A stretch of DNA of 55,642 bases from an uncultured Eubacteriales bacterium. Its GTDB lineage: Bacteria > Bacillota > Clostridia > Christensenellales > Aristaeellaceae. The stretch covers positions 1 through 55,642 of the forward strand of contig CACWZI010000065.1 of the NCBI GenBank assembly GCA_902765305.1, in the 5' to 3' direction. This document shows, in pieces, positions 44,312-52,374 of this stretch (position 1 is the stretch's first letter; every line of letters starts with the position of its first letter). Under the pieces are notes generated by a model. That model saw only the letters and a list, made by a program, of their open reading frames with translations. It did no database searches and was not told the origin of the DNA. Made by a program: the position numbers and the translations under genes.

Positions 44312-45043
44312 ATGCTGCATCGTTTACAGAAGATGATTTGCCTGCTGGCAGTTGCGCTGCTGGTTGCCTCCACCATGACGCCTGCGATGGCGAAGACCGT
44401 CACGGCAAAGGTGAATTCGTCCTCGGCCAAGGTGTACAAGAAGGCCACCCACTCCTCAAAGAGCGTAAAGCTGAAGAAGGGTCTGACCCTGAAGGTCACC
44501 GGCGTTTCCGGCAGCTGGGCCAGGGTCAAGCTGAACGGCAGGACCGGCTACATGCCCAAGAAATATCTGTCCACCACCTCGTCCAAATCCAGTTCCTCCT
44601 CCAAGTCGAAGAAGAGCAGCAAATCCTGGAAGTCCAAGGTCGTCAAGATGAACTGGTTCAAGGGCGGCAGCAACGTGCTGAAGAAGGGCCACTACGGCAC
44701 CATCTACGACATCGATACCGGCATCAGCCTGCGCATCAAGCGCATGGGCGGACATTACCACGCCGATGTGGAGCCGGCCACCGCCGCCGACACCGCCAAG
44801 CTGAAGCGCGTGGCGGGCGGGCACTTTTCCTGGGGCTCCGAGGCCGTGATCCTGAAGGCTGGCGGCAAATACGTGGCCTGCGGCATCAATACCCGGCCCC
44901 ATGGCGACCAGACCATCTACAACAACCACTATGACGGTCAGTTCTGCCTGCACATGTCCGGCAGCATGACCCACGCCTCAAGCAAGGAAAACAGCCATCA
45001 CCAGAGCTCCATCGACCGGGCATATCGGTGGGCGCACAGGTAG
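44312..45043 (+). CDS. Secreted SH3b-domain protein with a conserved His/Cys C-terminal domain
   Basis: A 243-residue exported protein. The signal peptide ends near PAMA (about 26). A bacterial SH3 domain follows (TAKVNSSSAKVYKKATHSSK ... GRTGYMPKKYL, about 30-90), which usually binds cell wall. A Ser/Lys-rich linker follows. The C-terminal domain (110-243) has conserved-looking HYHADVEP, NTRPHGDQTI, FCLHMSGSMTH and a final HHQSSIDRAY. I have seen this pattern in clostridial SH3 proteins but know no proven activity; the His, Asp and Cys residues suggest an enzyme. GAAAGGTG precedes the ATG at 44312. Confidence 0.82.
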   Translation: MLHRLQKMICLLAVALLVASTMTPAMAKTVTAKVNSSSAKVYKKATHSSKSVKLKKGLTLKVTGVSGSWARVKLNGRTGYMPKKYLSTTSSKSSSSSKSKKSSKSWKSKVVKMNWFKGGSNVLKKGHYGTIYDIDTGISLRIKRMGGHYHADVEPATAADTAKLKRVAGGHFSWGSEAVILKAGGKYVACGINTRPHGDQTIYNNHYDGQFCLHMSGSMTHASSKENSHHQSSIDRAYRWAHR

Positions 45044-45054
45044 GCCAGAGCCAT

Positions 45055-45118
45055 AAACAGGGTACAGAGCACGAGGGAACAGGAATGGCTGGACAAAGCA
45101 ACGATTCCTGTTCCCTGT
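45055..45118. repeat. Inverted repeat with GTTCCCTG words
   Basis: AACAGG and GGGAACAGGAAT on the left pair with ATTCCTGTTCCCTGTT on the right. The words match the heptamer run at window start (50-78). It could terminate the SH3 gene transcript. Confidence 0.65.
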
Positions 45119-45144
45119 TTTGCACTATGAGAGGAGGGTTGGCG

Positions 45145-46107
45145 TTGAATCGATTTTTCGCGCTGCTGTTGTCTTTGGCCCTGCTGTGTGCCTGTGCAGT
45201 GGCCGGGGCCGAGGATTACGGCTTTTACCGCATGGACCGGGACAGGCGCGAGGCCTGGAAGGGACAGATCGCCAACCTGAGGCTATTGACCAAGGGGCAG
45301 TACAAATTCACAGAGCCCAAGTCCCGCTATCACATCGATCCCGATTATACGCCAAGCACTAAAGGGCTGGATCAATTGAACATATCCGGTAGCGCCCAGT
45401 TTTCCGAGCCGCAGTTTCACCAGCTGGCGAAGACGCTCCGAAAGCTGGCGAAGGGCAAGCGGGTCTACGTGATCGACCTGCGACAGGAGAGCCACGTGTT
45501 TCTCAACGGCAATCCCATCTCCTGGTATTCCGAGCACAACTGGGCCAACGCGGGCCTGACGCTTTCCCAGATCCGGCAGGACGAGGCGGAACGCTTCGGT
45601 ACCCTGGTGGGCCGGACCATCGACGCCTACGGGGTCGCCCACGACATGAAGAACGGGCACACCAAGGTCACCGTGCACAGCTGCGTCATGGAACAGACCG
45701 CAGTCGAGGATGAGGGCTTCAGGTATCTGCGATTGCCTGCGCCGGATCTGAGCTGGCCTCCGGCGGACTTGATCGACGAATTCATTGAATTTGTCAAGAG
45801 CATCGACATGGCTCAGGTCTGGCTGCATTTCCACTGCCATGCGGGAACGGGGCGCACCGGCATATTCATGATGCTGTACGACAAGCTGAAGAACCCGACC
45901 GTGTCCATGGAGGATATCGCCATACGCCATGTCCTGACCGGCAGCGAGTATCCGCTGTACAGCTCCGGCAGGATCAGCTTCCACGGACTGCTGAATGCCG
46001 AAAAGGCCCGCATGATGCCCCTTCTTTTTCAGTATATCGACGAGAACCGGGATTCGGATTATGCGGTGCGCTGGAGCGATTGGCTGGCGTCGCGTACATC
46101 GCAGTGA
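45145..46107 (+). CDS. PTP-like phytase (cysteine phytase), secreted
   Basis: A 320-residue exported phosphatase. The P-loop H230-C231-HAGTG-R237-T238-G239 is the HCxxGxxR motif of protein-tyrosine-phosphatase folds. The DLRQESHVFLNGNPISWYSE stretch followed by NWAN is characteristic of PTP-like inositol phosphatases (phytases) from rumen and gut bacteria, and D201 is a candidate general acid. The start is most likely TTG at 45145, six bases after GAGGAGGG; an ATG at 45127 lies before that site. A signal peptide (NRFFALLLSLALLCACAVAG) fits either secretion or lipidation. It would release phosphate from inositol phosphates. Confidence 0.87.
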   Translation: MNRFFALLLSLALLCACAVAGAEDYGFYRMDRDRREAWKGQIANLRLLTKGQYKFTEPKSRYHIDPDYTPSTKGLDQLNISGSAQFSEPQFHQLAKTLRKLAKGKRVYVIDLRQESHVFLNGNPISWYSEHNWANAGLTLSQIRQDEAERFGTLVGRTIDAYGVAHDMKNGHTKVTVHSCVMEQTAVEDEGFRYLRLPAPDLSWPPADLIDEFIEFVKSIDMAQVWLHFHCHAGTGRTGIFMMLYDKLKNPTVSMEDIAIRHVLTGSEYPLYSSGRISFHGLLNAEKARMMPLLFQYIDENRDSDYAVRWSDWLASRTSQ

Positions 46108-46223
46108 CGCGGAATTGTTTTCGGATTTGTAAAAGAATAGACTTTATTTGTACCACATTCCCGCCCGGGAATGTGGTACAGTATACGTGGCTACAGATCA
46201 TTAATAATAAGGAGATATGCGAT

Positions 46224-47132
46224 ATGAAAGTGACCGTTTGTGCGCTGCTTGCAGTCCTGCTGGCCTGCCTGCCGGTGGCGGCGCTGGCCGGGGCCCCGGT
46301 GGACAAGGCGGTGGTCGATCGCTTCACGGATACCTGGGTTTGCGAAGGCACCGAGGGCTATGCCGCGGAGATCTGGTATGAGGATGGCGCCTTCCGCTGC
46401 AGCGGCACCCGCTTCATCACCGTGAACGAGGGCTACAGCTTCGAATTCGAGCACTGCGATTACGATGCCCAGGCCGATGCACTGGTCTGCGCGGGCGGTG
46501 TGCTGCGCCATGAGGCGTACAATGAAGCCGAAGGCAGGATCACCGCCGAGGAGCTGGCCTCCGGCTTCGGCGCGACGCTGACGGTGGATGAGAACCGTCG
46601 CCTGCATTGGACGGGCTCCGGCAACGCGATTCCCGACCAGCTGTTCGCCAGCCTGGACGAGGTGGGTGAGGAATCCTGGTACGATACCCACGACGACGAT
46701 GAAGATGACGACGATGGCGATGACGACGGCGATACCGATGCTGTCGGCAATGCCGGCGATGTCTTTTTGGGCGATTGGATGTGCGAACGGGCCACGATCT
46801 ACATAGACGAGGATGACGGCGTCTATACCGTGCGCGTCACCTGGGGCGCCAGCGCCTTTGAACGGGTGGTCTGGGATTACAGCTGCGCCTTCGATCCCGC
46901 CACCGGCGCGCTCAGCGGCAGGGGCCGGAAGAGCACCGAGACCTATGACGAAGCGGGCAACCTGACTGCCACCGAGGTGGAATACGCCGACGGCTCGGCT
47001 ACATTTACGATCGAGGGCGACAGGCTGCTGTGGAACGACGCCAAGGAGGACGCGGCCCAAGGCATGCGCTTCGAGCGCATCGTGCCCGAGGGGGACAACT
47101 ACGAGGGCGAGGACGACAGGGACGACGATTGA
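46224..47132 (+). CDS. Secreted acidic protein with a duplicated domain, unknown
   Basis: A 302-residue protein. The signal peptide is MKVTVCALLAVLLACLPVAA. Two related domains follow (about 30-150 and 185-290): each opens with a Trp-Cys-Glu motif (TWVCEG, DWMCER), then W/Y-rich strands, a Cys (HCDYDAQADALVCAGG; YSCAFDPATGALSGRG), a TAEEL/TATEV strand and a closing LHW/LLW turn. A linker of about 20 Asp/Gly residues joins them, possibly binding calcium. The end is again acidic. I do not recognise the family. AAGGAG precedes the ATG, and a short hairpin (47148-47172) follows. Confidence 0.78.
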   Translation: MKVTVCALLAVLLACLPVAALAGAPVDKAVVDRFTDTWVCEGTEGYAAEIWYEDGAFRCSGTRFITVNEGYSFEFEHCDYDAQADALVCAGGVLRHEAYNEAEGRITAEELASGFGATLTVDENRRLHWTGSGNAIPDQLFASLDEVGEESWYDTHDDDEDDDDGDDDGDTDAVGNAGDVFLGDWMCERATIYIDEDDGVYTVRVTWGASAFERVVWDYSCAFDPATGALSGRGRKSTETYDEAGNLTATEVEYADGSATFTIEGDRLLWNDAKEDAAQGMRFERIVPEGDNYEGEDDRDDD

Positions 47133-47147
47133 ATCTGACTGAACGCT

Positions 47148-47172
47148 GGCGGAGGGAAAAAGCCCCTCCGCC
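47148..47172 (+). terminator. Hairpin terminator
   Basis: GGCGGAGGG and its complement around AAAAAGC, ahead of the copper operon promoter. Confidence 0.6.
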
Positions 47173-47184
47173 ATAAATATCCCC

Positions 47185-47239
47185 TTGACAAATAGCCCCA
47201 GGGGGTATATAATACCCGTGAAATACCTGCCAGGGGTAT
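47185..47239 (+). promoter_or_regulatory. Copper operon promoter with two CsoR operators
   Basis: A perfect TTGACA (47185-47190), 17-nt spacer and a perfect TATAAT (47208-47213). A dyad TAGCCCCAGGGGGTA (47193-47207) fills the spacer and ATACC-N5-GGGGTAT (47223-47239) lies just after the start of transcription. Both match the G-tract dyads bound by CsoR. Confidence 0.85.
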
Positions 47240-47257
47240 AGAAGCGAGGTGAATATC

Positions 47258-47587
47258 GTGAGCGACGCGGAGCATCGGGCCGCTGAGGCGGTGGGCTGTC
47301 CGGCCTGTCACCAAAGGCACACCCCCCGCAGCGAGGAGGAGCTGCGCCAGCTGAAGAATCGGTTGAACCGCATGGTGGGCCAGCTGAACGGCATCGGCAG
47401 GATGCTGGATGAAAACCGCTACTGTGGGGATATACTGATACAGATCAGCGCGGTGGAGAAGGCGCTGCAGGGCTTCGGCTACAGCGTGCTGAAGAGCCAT
47501 ATGGAAAACTGCGTGGTCGAGGAGGTCAGGAACGGCAACCCCGACATCATGGATGAGACGCTGGAACTGATGAAGAAGCTCAAATAA
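47258..47587 (+). CDS. csoR: CsoR-type copper-sensing repressor
   Basis: A 109-residue all-helical repressor that leaves DNA on binding Cu(I). The metal ligands are C56 (NRYCGD), H81 and C85 (SHMENC). The N-terminus also has CPACH, whose role is unknown. The GTG at 47258 follows GAGGTG at six bases; an in-frame GTG at 47249 lies within that site. It is the first gene of the operon and represses its own promoter through two dyads. copA follows 14 bases later. Confidence 0.93.
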   Translation: MSDAEHRAAEAVGCPACHQRHTPRSEEELRQLKNRLNRMVGQLNGIGRMLDENRYCGDILIQISAVEKALQGFGYSVLKSHMENCVVEEVRNGNPDIMDETLELMKKLK

Positions 47588-47601
47588 CGGGAGATCAATC
47601 T

Positions 47602-50130
47602 ATGACATTCGATGTAAAGGGCATGACCTGCGCGGCGTGCAGCGCCCACGTGGAGAAGAGCGTGCGCAAGCTGGAGGGCGTCAGCGACGTGGCGGTGAGC
47701 CTGCTGACCAACTCGATGGAGGTCCAGTTCGATCCCGCCGCCGTCACCCCGGACGCCATCTGCAAGGCGGTGGCCTCCGGCGGCTACAGCGCCTCTCCAC
47801 GGGGCGAGGCTGCGGCTACCGCGCAAAAGGCCGAACGGCCCGACCACAGTGCCGAATTGAAGGCCATGCGCAACCGGCTGATCGCCTCCTTCGCGTTGCT
47901 GATCGCGCTGATGTACGTGGCGATGGGCCACATGCTGCATTTGCCGATGCCCGCGGCACTGCACCGGCCCATGTTCAACGGCCTCATACAGCTGCTGCTG
48001 GTGATCCCGGCCATCGTCATCAACCGGCACTACTTTGTAAACGGTTTCAGGGCGCTGTTTCACCTGGCCCCCAACATGAACAGCCTGATCTGCGTGGGCG
48101 CGACGGCGGGCCTGGGCTACAGCCTGGCGGTGCTGCTGGGCGTGGCGCTGAAGCTGGACGCGGGCGAGCGCGTGGCCATGGCCGACTACTACTTCGACGC
48201 CAGCGTGATGATCCCCACGCTGATCTCCGTGGGCAAGTACCTGGAGGCGAAGGCCAAGGGCCGCACCAGCGAGGCCATCTCCCGGCTGGTGGACCTGGCG
48301 CCCCGGAAGGCCAACGTCATCCGGGACGGCGTTGAAATGGAGATTGACGTTAGCGCTCTGGCCGTGGGCGACGTGGTGATCGTTCGGGAGGGCCAGACCG
48401 TGCCCACCGACGGCGTGATCCTGGAAGGCCACGGCAGCCTGGACCAGTCGATGCTCACCGGCGAGAGCGTGCCCGTGGACCTGTCCGTGGGCGACGAGGT
48501 GGTGGGCGCCACCGTCAACCGGGGCGGCAGCTTCACCTTCCGCGCCACCAAGGTGGGCGAGGACACGGCGCTTCAGAAGATCGTGCGGCTGGTGGAGGCG
48601 GCGGCGAACTCAAAGGCCCCCATCTCCCGGCTGGCCGACCGGGTCAGCGGCGTGTTCGTGCCGGTGGTGATGGGCATCGCGCTGGTGACGTTCATCGTGT
48701 GGCTGGCCATCGGCGGCGGCGTGCCCGCGGCGCTGAAGCACGCCATCGCGGTGCTGGTGATCTCCTGCCCCTGCGCGCTGGGCCTGGCGACCCCCACGGC
48801 CATCATGGTGGGCACCGGCAAGGGCGCGGAGCTGGGCATCATGATCCGCTCCGCCGCCTCGCTGGAGATGGCCCATTCCATCGACTGCGTGACCTTCGAC
48901 AAGACCGGCACGCTGACCCAGGGCCAGATGCGGCTGACCGGCGTCAACGCCGGCATCGACAGTGGCGAGGCCCTGCGGCTGGCGGCGGCGGTGGAGAAGC
49001 TGAGCACCCATCCCATCGCGGCGGCCATCGTAGCGGCGGCAGGCGGCGATCTGCCCCCGGCCAGCGACTACGAGACCCTCCCCGGCAGGGGCGTGGCGGC
49101 CACTGTCGAGGGTCGGCGCATACAGGTCGGCAAGGCCGGCTGGATGGCCGAGCTGGGCGTGGACACCGCCCCGATGACCGCCTGGGCCGACGAAATGGCG
49201 GCCTCCGGCGCGACGGTGATGTTCGCCGCCGAGGGGAGGCGGTTGCTGGCGGGCTTTGCGCTGGCGGACACCCTGCGGCCCACCAGCGCCGCCGCGGTTG
49301 CCGACCTGAATGGGCTGGGCGTGCGCACGGTGATGCTCACCGGCGACAATGATCGGGCCGCGAAGGCCATCGGCAATCAGCTGGGGGTCAGCGAGGTGCG
49401 GGCCCAGCTGCTGCCCCAGGACAAGCAGGACGTGATCGCAGACCTCCAAAGCCAGGGCAAAAAGGTGATGATGGTGGGCGACGGCATCAACGACGCCCCG
49501 GCGCTTGTGAAGGCGGACCTGGGCGCGGCGGTGGGCCAGGGCACCGACGTGGCCATCGAGAGCGCCGACGTGGTGCTGATGCGGGACGACCCCCGGCTGG
49601 CAGCCGGCGTCATCCGGCTGGGCCGGGCGGTGATCCGCAACATCAAGCAGAACCTGTTCTGGGCGTTCTTCTACAACCTGATCGGCATCCCCATCGCCGC
49701 CGGCGCGCTGAGCGGCCTGGGCATCGAGCTGAACCCGATGATCGCCGCCGCCGCCATGAGCATGAGCAGCGTGTGCGTGGTCACCAACGCCCTGCGGCTG
49801 CGCGGCTTCCACCTGGACCTGCCCGACGCCGGTCCCGCCGCCTCGGCGGACGGGGCGCAGCCCATGGTCATGGTCCATACCGAACTTTCAACCGTGGATT
49901 CCAATGACAATAAAACCAATATCAAGGAGGATAATACCATGAAGAAGACCGTGAAGATCGAAGGCATGATGTGCCAGATGTGCGTCAAGCACGTGAAGAG
50001 CGCTCTGTCCGCCCTGGACCCCAATGTGGAGGTCTCCCTGGAGAACAAGTGCGCCACCGTCGACGAGAGCGTGGCGGACGATGCGATTGTGGCCGCCGTG
50101 AAAGAGGCGGGGTACGAGGTTGTGGCGTAA
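47602..50130 (+). CDS. copA: Cu(I)-exporting P-type ATPase fused in frame to a CopZ-like domain
   Basis: An 842-residue P1B ATPase that pumps Cu(I) out. In order: an N-terminal HMA domain (GMTCAACS), helices, TGES actuator loop (SMLTGESVP), membrane CPC (ISCPCALGLATP), phosphorylation DKTGT (TFDKTGTLTQG), and GDGINDAP. A normal CopA would end near residue 740-760. Here the frame runs on through STVDSNDNKTNIKEDNT into a complete second metal-binding domain (GMMCQMC) of 63 residues. The linker codes a perfect ribosome site (AAGGAGG) for an internal ATG at 49939, so both the fusion and free CopZ may be made. Confidence 0.93.
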   Translation: MTFDVKGMTCAACSAHVEKSVRKLEGVSDVAVSLLTNSMEVQFDPAAVTPDAICKAVASGGYSASPRGEAAATAQKAERPDHSAELKAMRNRLIASFALLIALMYVAMGHMLHLPMPAALHRPMFNGLIQLLLVIPAIVINRHYFVNGFRALFHLAPNMNSLICVGATAGLGYSLAVLLGVALKLDAGERVAMADYYFDASVMIPTLISVGKYLEAKAKGRTSEAISRLVDLAPRKANVIRDGVEMEIDVSALAVGDVVIVREGQTVPTDGVILEGHGSLDQSMLTGESVPVDLSVGDEVVGATVNRGGSFTFRATKVGEDTALQKIVRLVEAAANSKAPISRLADRVSGVFVPVVMGIALVTFIVWLAIGGGVPAALKHAIAVLVISCPCALGLATPTAIMVGTGKGAELGIMIRSAASLEMAHSIDCVTFDKTGTLTQGQMRLTGVNAGIDSGEALRLAAAVEKLSTHPIAAAIVAAAGGDLPPASDYETLPGRGVAATVEGRRIQVGKAGWMAELGVDTAPMTAWADEMAASGATVMFAAEGRRLLAGFALADTLRPTSAAAVADLNGLGVRTVMLTGDNDRAAKAIGNQLGVSEVRAQLLPQDKQDVIADLQSQGKKVMMVGDGINDAPALVKADLGAAVGQGTDVAIESADVVLMRDDPRLAAGVIRLGRAVIRNIKQNLFWAFFYNLIGIPIAAGALSGLGIELNPMIAAAAMSMSSVCVVTNALRLRGFHLDLPDAGPAASADGAQPMVMVHTELSTVDSNDNKTNIKEDNTMKKTVKIEGMMCQMCVKHVKSALSALDPNVEVSLENKCATVDESVADDAIVAAVKEAGYEVVA
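49939..50130 (+). CDS. copZ: CopZ-like copper chaperone, nested in-frame start inside copA
   Basis: 63 residues beginning MKKTVKIEGMMCQMCVKHVK, a complete heavy-metal-associated domain with the CxxC copper site (Met-Met-Cys-Gln-Met-Cys). AAGGAGG (49924-49930) lies eight bases before the ATG, far better than chance, and the preceding linker is AT-richer and reads like an old intergenic spacer (ACAATAAAACCAATATC). A free chaperone would hand Cu(I) to CopA and CsoR. No stop codon separates it from copA, so it is also the tail of the long protein. The separate product is inferred. Confidence 0.72.
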   Translation: MKKTVKIEGMMCQMCVKHVKSALSALDPNVEVSLENKCATVDESVADDAIVAAVKEAGYEVVA

Positions 50131-50146
50131 ACAGGCACACGCTGAA

Positions 50147-50181
50147 GCATCCCCATGCCCTTCACGGTATGGGGATGTTTT
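50147..50181 (+). terminator. Intrinsic terminator of the copper operon
   Basis: CATCCCCAT pairs with ATGGGGATG around a 12-nt loop, followed by TTTT. Confidence 0.75.
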
Positions 50182-50210
50182 ACTAACAAAGCAAAAAGGC
50201 GGCAAAGCCC

Positions 50211-50240
50211 TTGACAAGCTTGCCGCCAATGCTGTACAAT
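50211..50240 (+). promoter_or_regulatory. Promoter of the antisense (antitoxin) RNA
   Basis: A perfect TTGACA (50211-50216), an 18-nt spacer and TACAAT (50235-50240). Confidence 0.82.
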
Positions 50241-50246
50241 AGAGTT

Positions 50247-50326
50247 GCAGAGGGAAACACCCCCACCATAGTGGAACCTATGGGAAAGCCGCCTCCGAGT
50301 AATTGCAGTTACCCGGAGGCATTTTT
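50247..50326 (+). ncRNA. Probable type I antitoxin RNA, about 80 nt
   Basis: The transcript from the promoter above holds a hairpin CCATAG-N6-CTATGG (50266-50283) and ends in a terminator with a 12-bp stem, one mismatch (GCCTCCGAGTAA, loop TTGCAG, TTACCCGGAGGC at 50291-50320) followed by ATTTTT. TTGCAG occurs both at the 5' end (50245-50250) and in the terminator loop. It has no reading frame. It converges on the small toxin gene and is complementary to the 3' end of that mRNA, the layout of TxpA/RatA and Fst-type systems. Exact ends are estimated. Confidence 0.7.
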
Positions 50327-50329
50327 CAT

Positions 50330-50410
50330 CTAACGCTTAGAGCCGAAGTAAATCGTCAATGCGAGACTTGCAATAGCAATCAGACCGAAGAATAATTCGA
50401 CGTTCGTCAT
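50330..50410 (-). CDS. Holin-like type I toxin peptide, 26 residues
   Basis: A hydrophobic peptide starting MTNVELFFGLIAIASL and ending IYFGSKR: acidic N-terminus, one membrane span, basic C-terminus, as in Fst/TxpA/BsrG-like toxins that damage the cell membrane. It has its own promoter (50473-50502, minus). Its ribosome site GGGGGTG lies in a hairpin (GCGGGGG at 50438-50444 pairs with CCCCCGC at 50419-50425), a common way to delay toxin translation. It is far shorter than usual gene-calling limits. Function is inferred from size, sequence pattern and the antisense RNA beside it. Confidence 0.75.
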   Translation of the reverse strand: MTNVELFFGLIAIASLALTIYFGSKR

Positions 50411-50472
50411 ACTATCACCCCCCGCCTTTTGTAATCAGCGGGGGCGCTTCCGGGCCATTGTCCAGCACGATG

Positions 50473-50502
50473 ATTATATCATAGAATAGGATCCATCGTC
50501 AA
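50473..50502 (-). promoter_or_regulatory. Promoter of the toxin mRNA
   Basis: On the minus strand: TTGACG, an 18-nt spacer and a perfect TATAAT. The leader before the toxin ATG is about 55 nt and carries the hairpin that hides the ribosome site. Confidence 0.8.
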
Positions 50503-50597
50503 TAAAACCATTAAATGACTCCGTGGTAAACTACAGATCAGGACTCTAAGCTGTAACAGTCTGGGACTGAACAGATACCCCCCAATAATGGACGGCA

Positions 50598-50626
50598 TTG
50601 CGCTTGCGATCGAAAAATGGTATAAT
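50598..50626 (+). promoter_or_regulatory. Promoter of the zinc-ribbon protein gene
   Basis: TTGCGC (50598-50603), a 17-nt spacer and a perfect TATAAT (50621-50626). Confidence 0.7.
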
Positions 50627-50681
50627 GCAAGACGAGATGGAATGATGGTTAGGCCGCCTTTTGGCTGGAGGAGGAAACGCC

Positions 50682-51542
50682 ATGGAAAATCGGGACAGGT
50701 GCCCCCATTGCGGGGCGCTGATACTGTCGAACGAGAAGTTTTGCGGCCAGTGCGGCGTGCCGCTGACGGGCTCCGCCGATACTGCGGGCACTGCCAACAC
50801 CGGTGAACAGACCCCGGCGAACGCCGCCCTCGCCGGCTCCTCCGGCTGGCAGCCGGGGACGCGGCCCCGCACCATCGAACAGCTTCAGGACTTCTGCGCC
50901 TACAACGAAATGCCCCTGGAGCGGATGCGCTTCTTCGTGGGCGAGGACTACAGGGAGGCCCGGGCCTTCGGCATCTACGGTGACAGCGGCCGGTTCGTGG
51001 TCTACAAGAACAGGTCCGACGGCAGCCGGGTCGTGCGCTACGACGGCCCGGACGAGGCCTACGCGGTGGGCGAGCTGTACGACAAGCTGCTGGACGAGTG
51101 CCACCGGCGGGACATCTGGCCGGACGGCAAACCCGCGGACCTGGAGAAGCGCCGGAAGTCGGAGAAGCGGCGGCGGATCGCCATCGCGGTGGTGGTCGTG
51201 TTGCTGGTTGGCACCCTGGGCTACATCTTTTACCGGATCGGGGCGAAGATGCACGCCTATGACGGCTACTACCGCTTCGAAAGTCCGGGCATCTACTACT
51301 GCTACGGCGACGATTGGTATTACAGCGACGACAGCGACTGGGTGCGGACGGACGACGTACCCTATGACAATTACGACGACCGGGCCGACTATTACATCGG
51401 CGACACCTACGACAGCAGCTGGGGCTACAGCGACTTCGAGCAATCCCAGGCCTGGGCGCAGATCCAGGAGGAGAGCCGCACCTCCTCCGACGACTATAAC
51501 AGCTGGGATTCTGGCGACACCGACTGGGATTCGGACTGGTAA
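50682..51542 (+). CDS. Zinc-ribbon membrane protein with acidic aromatic tail
   Basis: A 286-residue protein. An N-terminal zinc ribbon (CPHCG...CGQCG, residues 7-25), a Ser/Thr/Ala linker, a soluble domain of about 90 residues (FFVGEDYREARAFGIYGDSG, VVYKNRSDGSRVVRYDG), a very basic stretch (EKRRKSEKRRR), one membrane span (about 163-181) and an extracytoplasmic tail rich in Asp, Tyr, Trp and Ser. The tail is low in complexity and its function is unknown. Such zinc-ribbon/one-span proteins are common in Clostridia with no defined role. GGAGGA precedes the ATG. A strong terminator follows. Confidence 0.8.
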   Translation: MENRDRCPHCGALILSNEKFCGQCGVPLTGSADTAGTANTGEQTPANAALAGSSGWQPGTRPRTIEQLQDFCAYNEMPLERMRFFVGEDYREARAFGIYGDSGRFVVYKNRSDGSRVVRYDGPDEAYAVGELYDKLLDECHRRDIWPDGKPADLEKRRKSEKRRRIAIAVVVVLLVGTLGYIFYRIGAKMHAYDGYYRFESPGIYYCYGDDWYYSDDSDWVRTDDVPYDNYDDRADYYIGDTYDSSWGYSDFEQSQAWAQIQEESRTSSDDYNSWDSGDTDWDSDW

Positions 51543-51552
51543 TCACAACAAA

Positions 51553-51597
51553 ACAGGGACCGGTTCAAAATGGCTTTCATTTTGAACCGGTCCCTGT
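51553..51597. terminator. Bidirectional terminator hairpin
   Basis: A 20-bp perfect stem ACAGGGACCGGTTCAAAATG with a 5-nt loop between converging genes. Confidence 0.8.
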
Positions 51598-51609
51598 CTG
51601 TGCGGAGGC

Positions 51610-52317
51610 TTATTCGGCCTTGGCCACGGCGGTGATGTGGGGGTTGGCACCGTTGTACCAGTACAGGAAGCCCTGCAGGTCCACCACGTCGCCCACGTTC
51701 AGGGCCTCGACGGCCTTGTAGACGTCGGTGTCCTTGCCGCAGAGGTAGAATTCCACGGTGAACTCGAAGGTCTGGCCGTCCTTGCTGACCTTGAAGTACA
51801 GGTCGTCGGTCTTTTCCTCGGCGTTCTTGTAGGCGAAGGCCGCGCCGCTCTCGTCATAGGCCTCGACGGTCATGCCCTTGAAGGCCACCAGCTGGTTCAT
51901 CTTCTCGGCCAGCGCGTCGCTGCCCAGCAGGTCGGTCACGTCCACGGGCTCGGCGATATAGGCGTCGCCCTCGATGAACTCGAAGCTGGACACGTCCACG
52001 ATCTCCACCTCGCCGGACCACTCGCTCTTAAAGCCGGTGGCGCGGAACTTCGCGCCGGGCACCAGCTTGGCGGCGTCCTCCTCGCTCATGGGCACCTCAT
52101 ACAGGAAGTAAGCGCCGTCGGCGTCGGCGGCATAGACGGTCACCTTGCCGTCCCACCAGTCCTGATGGGCCTGCACATAGGCCTCGATGGTCACTTCGTC
52201 GTCCACCGCGGCGGCGGCATAGTCGGCATAGGTCATCACAGCGCCCTCGGCCACGGCCAACGCGAGCATCGACAGCGCCAGGGTCAGCGCCAGAACGGCA
52301 ACCAGGATCTTCTTCAT
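51610..52317 (-). CDS. Secreted OB-fold-like protein, unknown
   Basis: A 235-residue exported protein. The signal peptide is MKKILVAVLALTLALSMLAL with cleavage near AVAEG. Two OB-like beta domains are suggested by the repeated pattern VDDEVTIEAYVQ...KFRATGFKSEWSGEVEIVD and QLVAFKGMTVEAYD...GDVVDLQGFLYWYNG. The ATG at 52317 is chosen because AAGGAGG is eight bases away, while another ATG at 52323 is only two bases from it. It has its own minus-strand promoter (52375-52402). Binding partner unknown. Confidence 0.78.
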   Translation of the reverse strand: MKKILVAVLALTLALSMLALAVAEGAVMTYADYAAAAVDDEVTIEAYVQAHQDWWDGKVTVYAADADGAYFLYEVPMSEEDAAKLVPGAKFRATGFKSEWSGEVEIVDVSSFEFIEGDAYIAEPVDVTDLLGSDALAEKMNQLVAFKGMTVEAYDESGAAFAYKNAEEKTDDLYFKVSKDGQTFEFTVEFYLCGKDTDVYKAVEALNVGDVVDLQGFLYWYNGANPHITAVAKAE

Positions 52318-52374
52318 TGTCATTTCCTCCTTGATGTAGATGGGCGGGCAGTGTATGCCCTGGGGAACGGTTTT

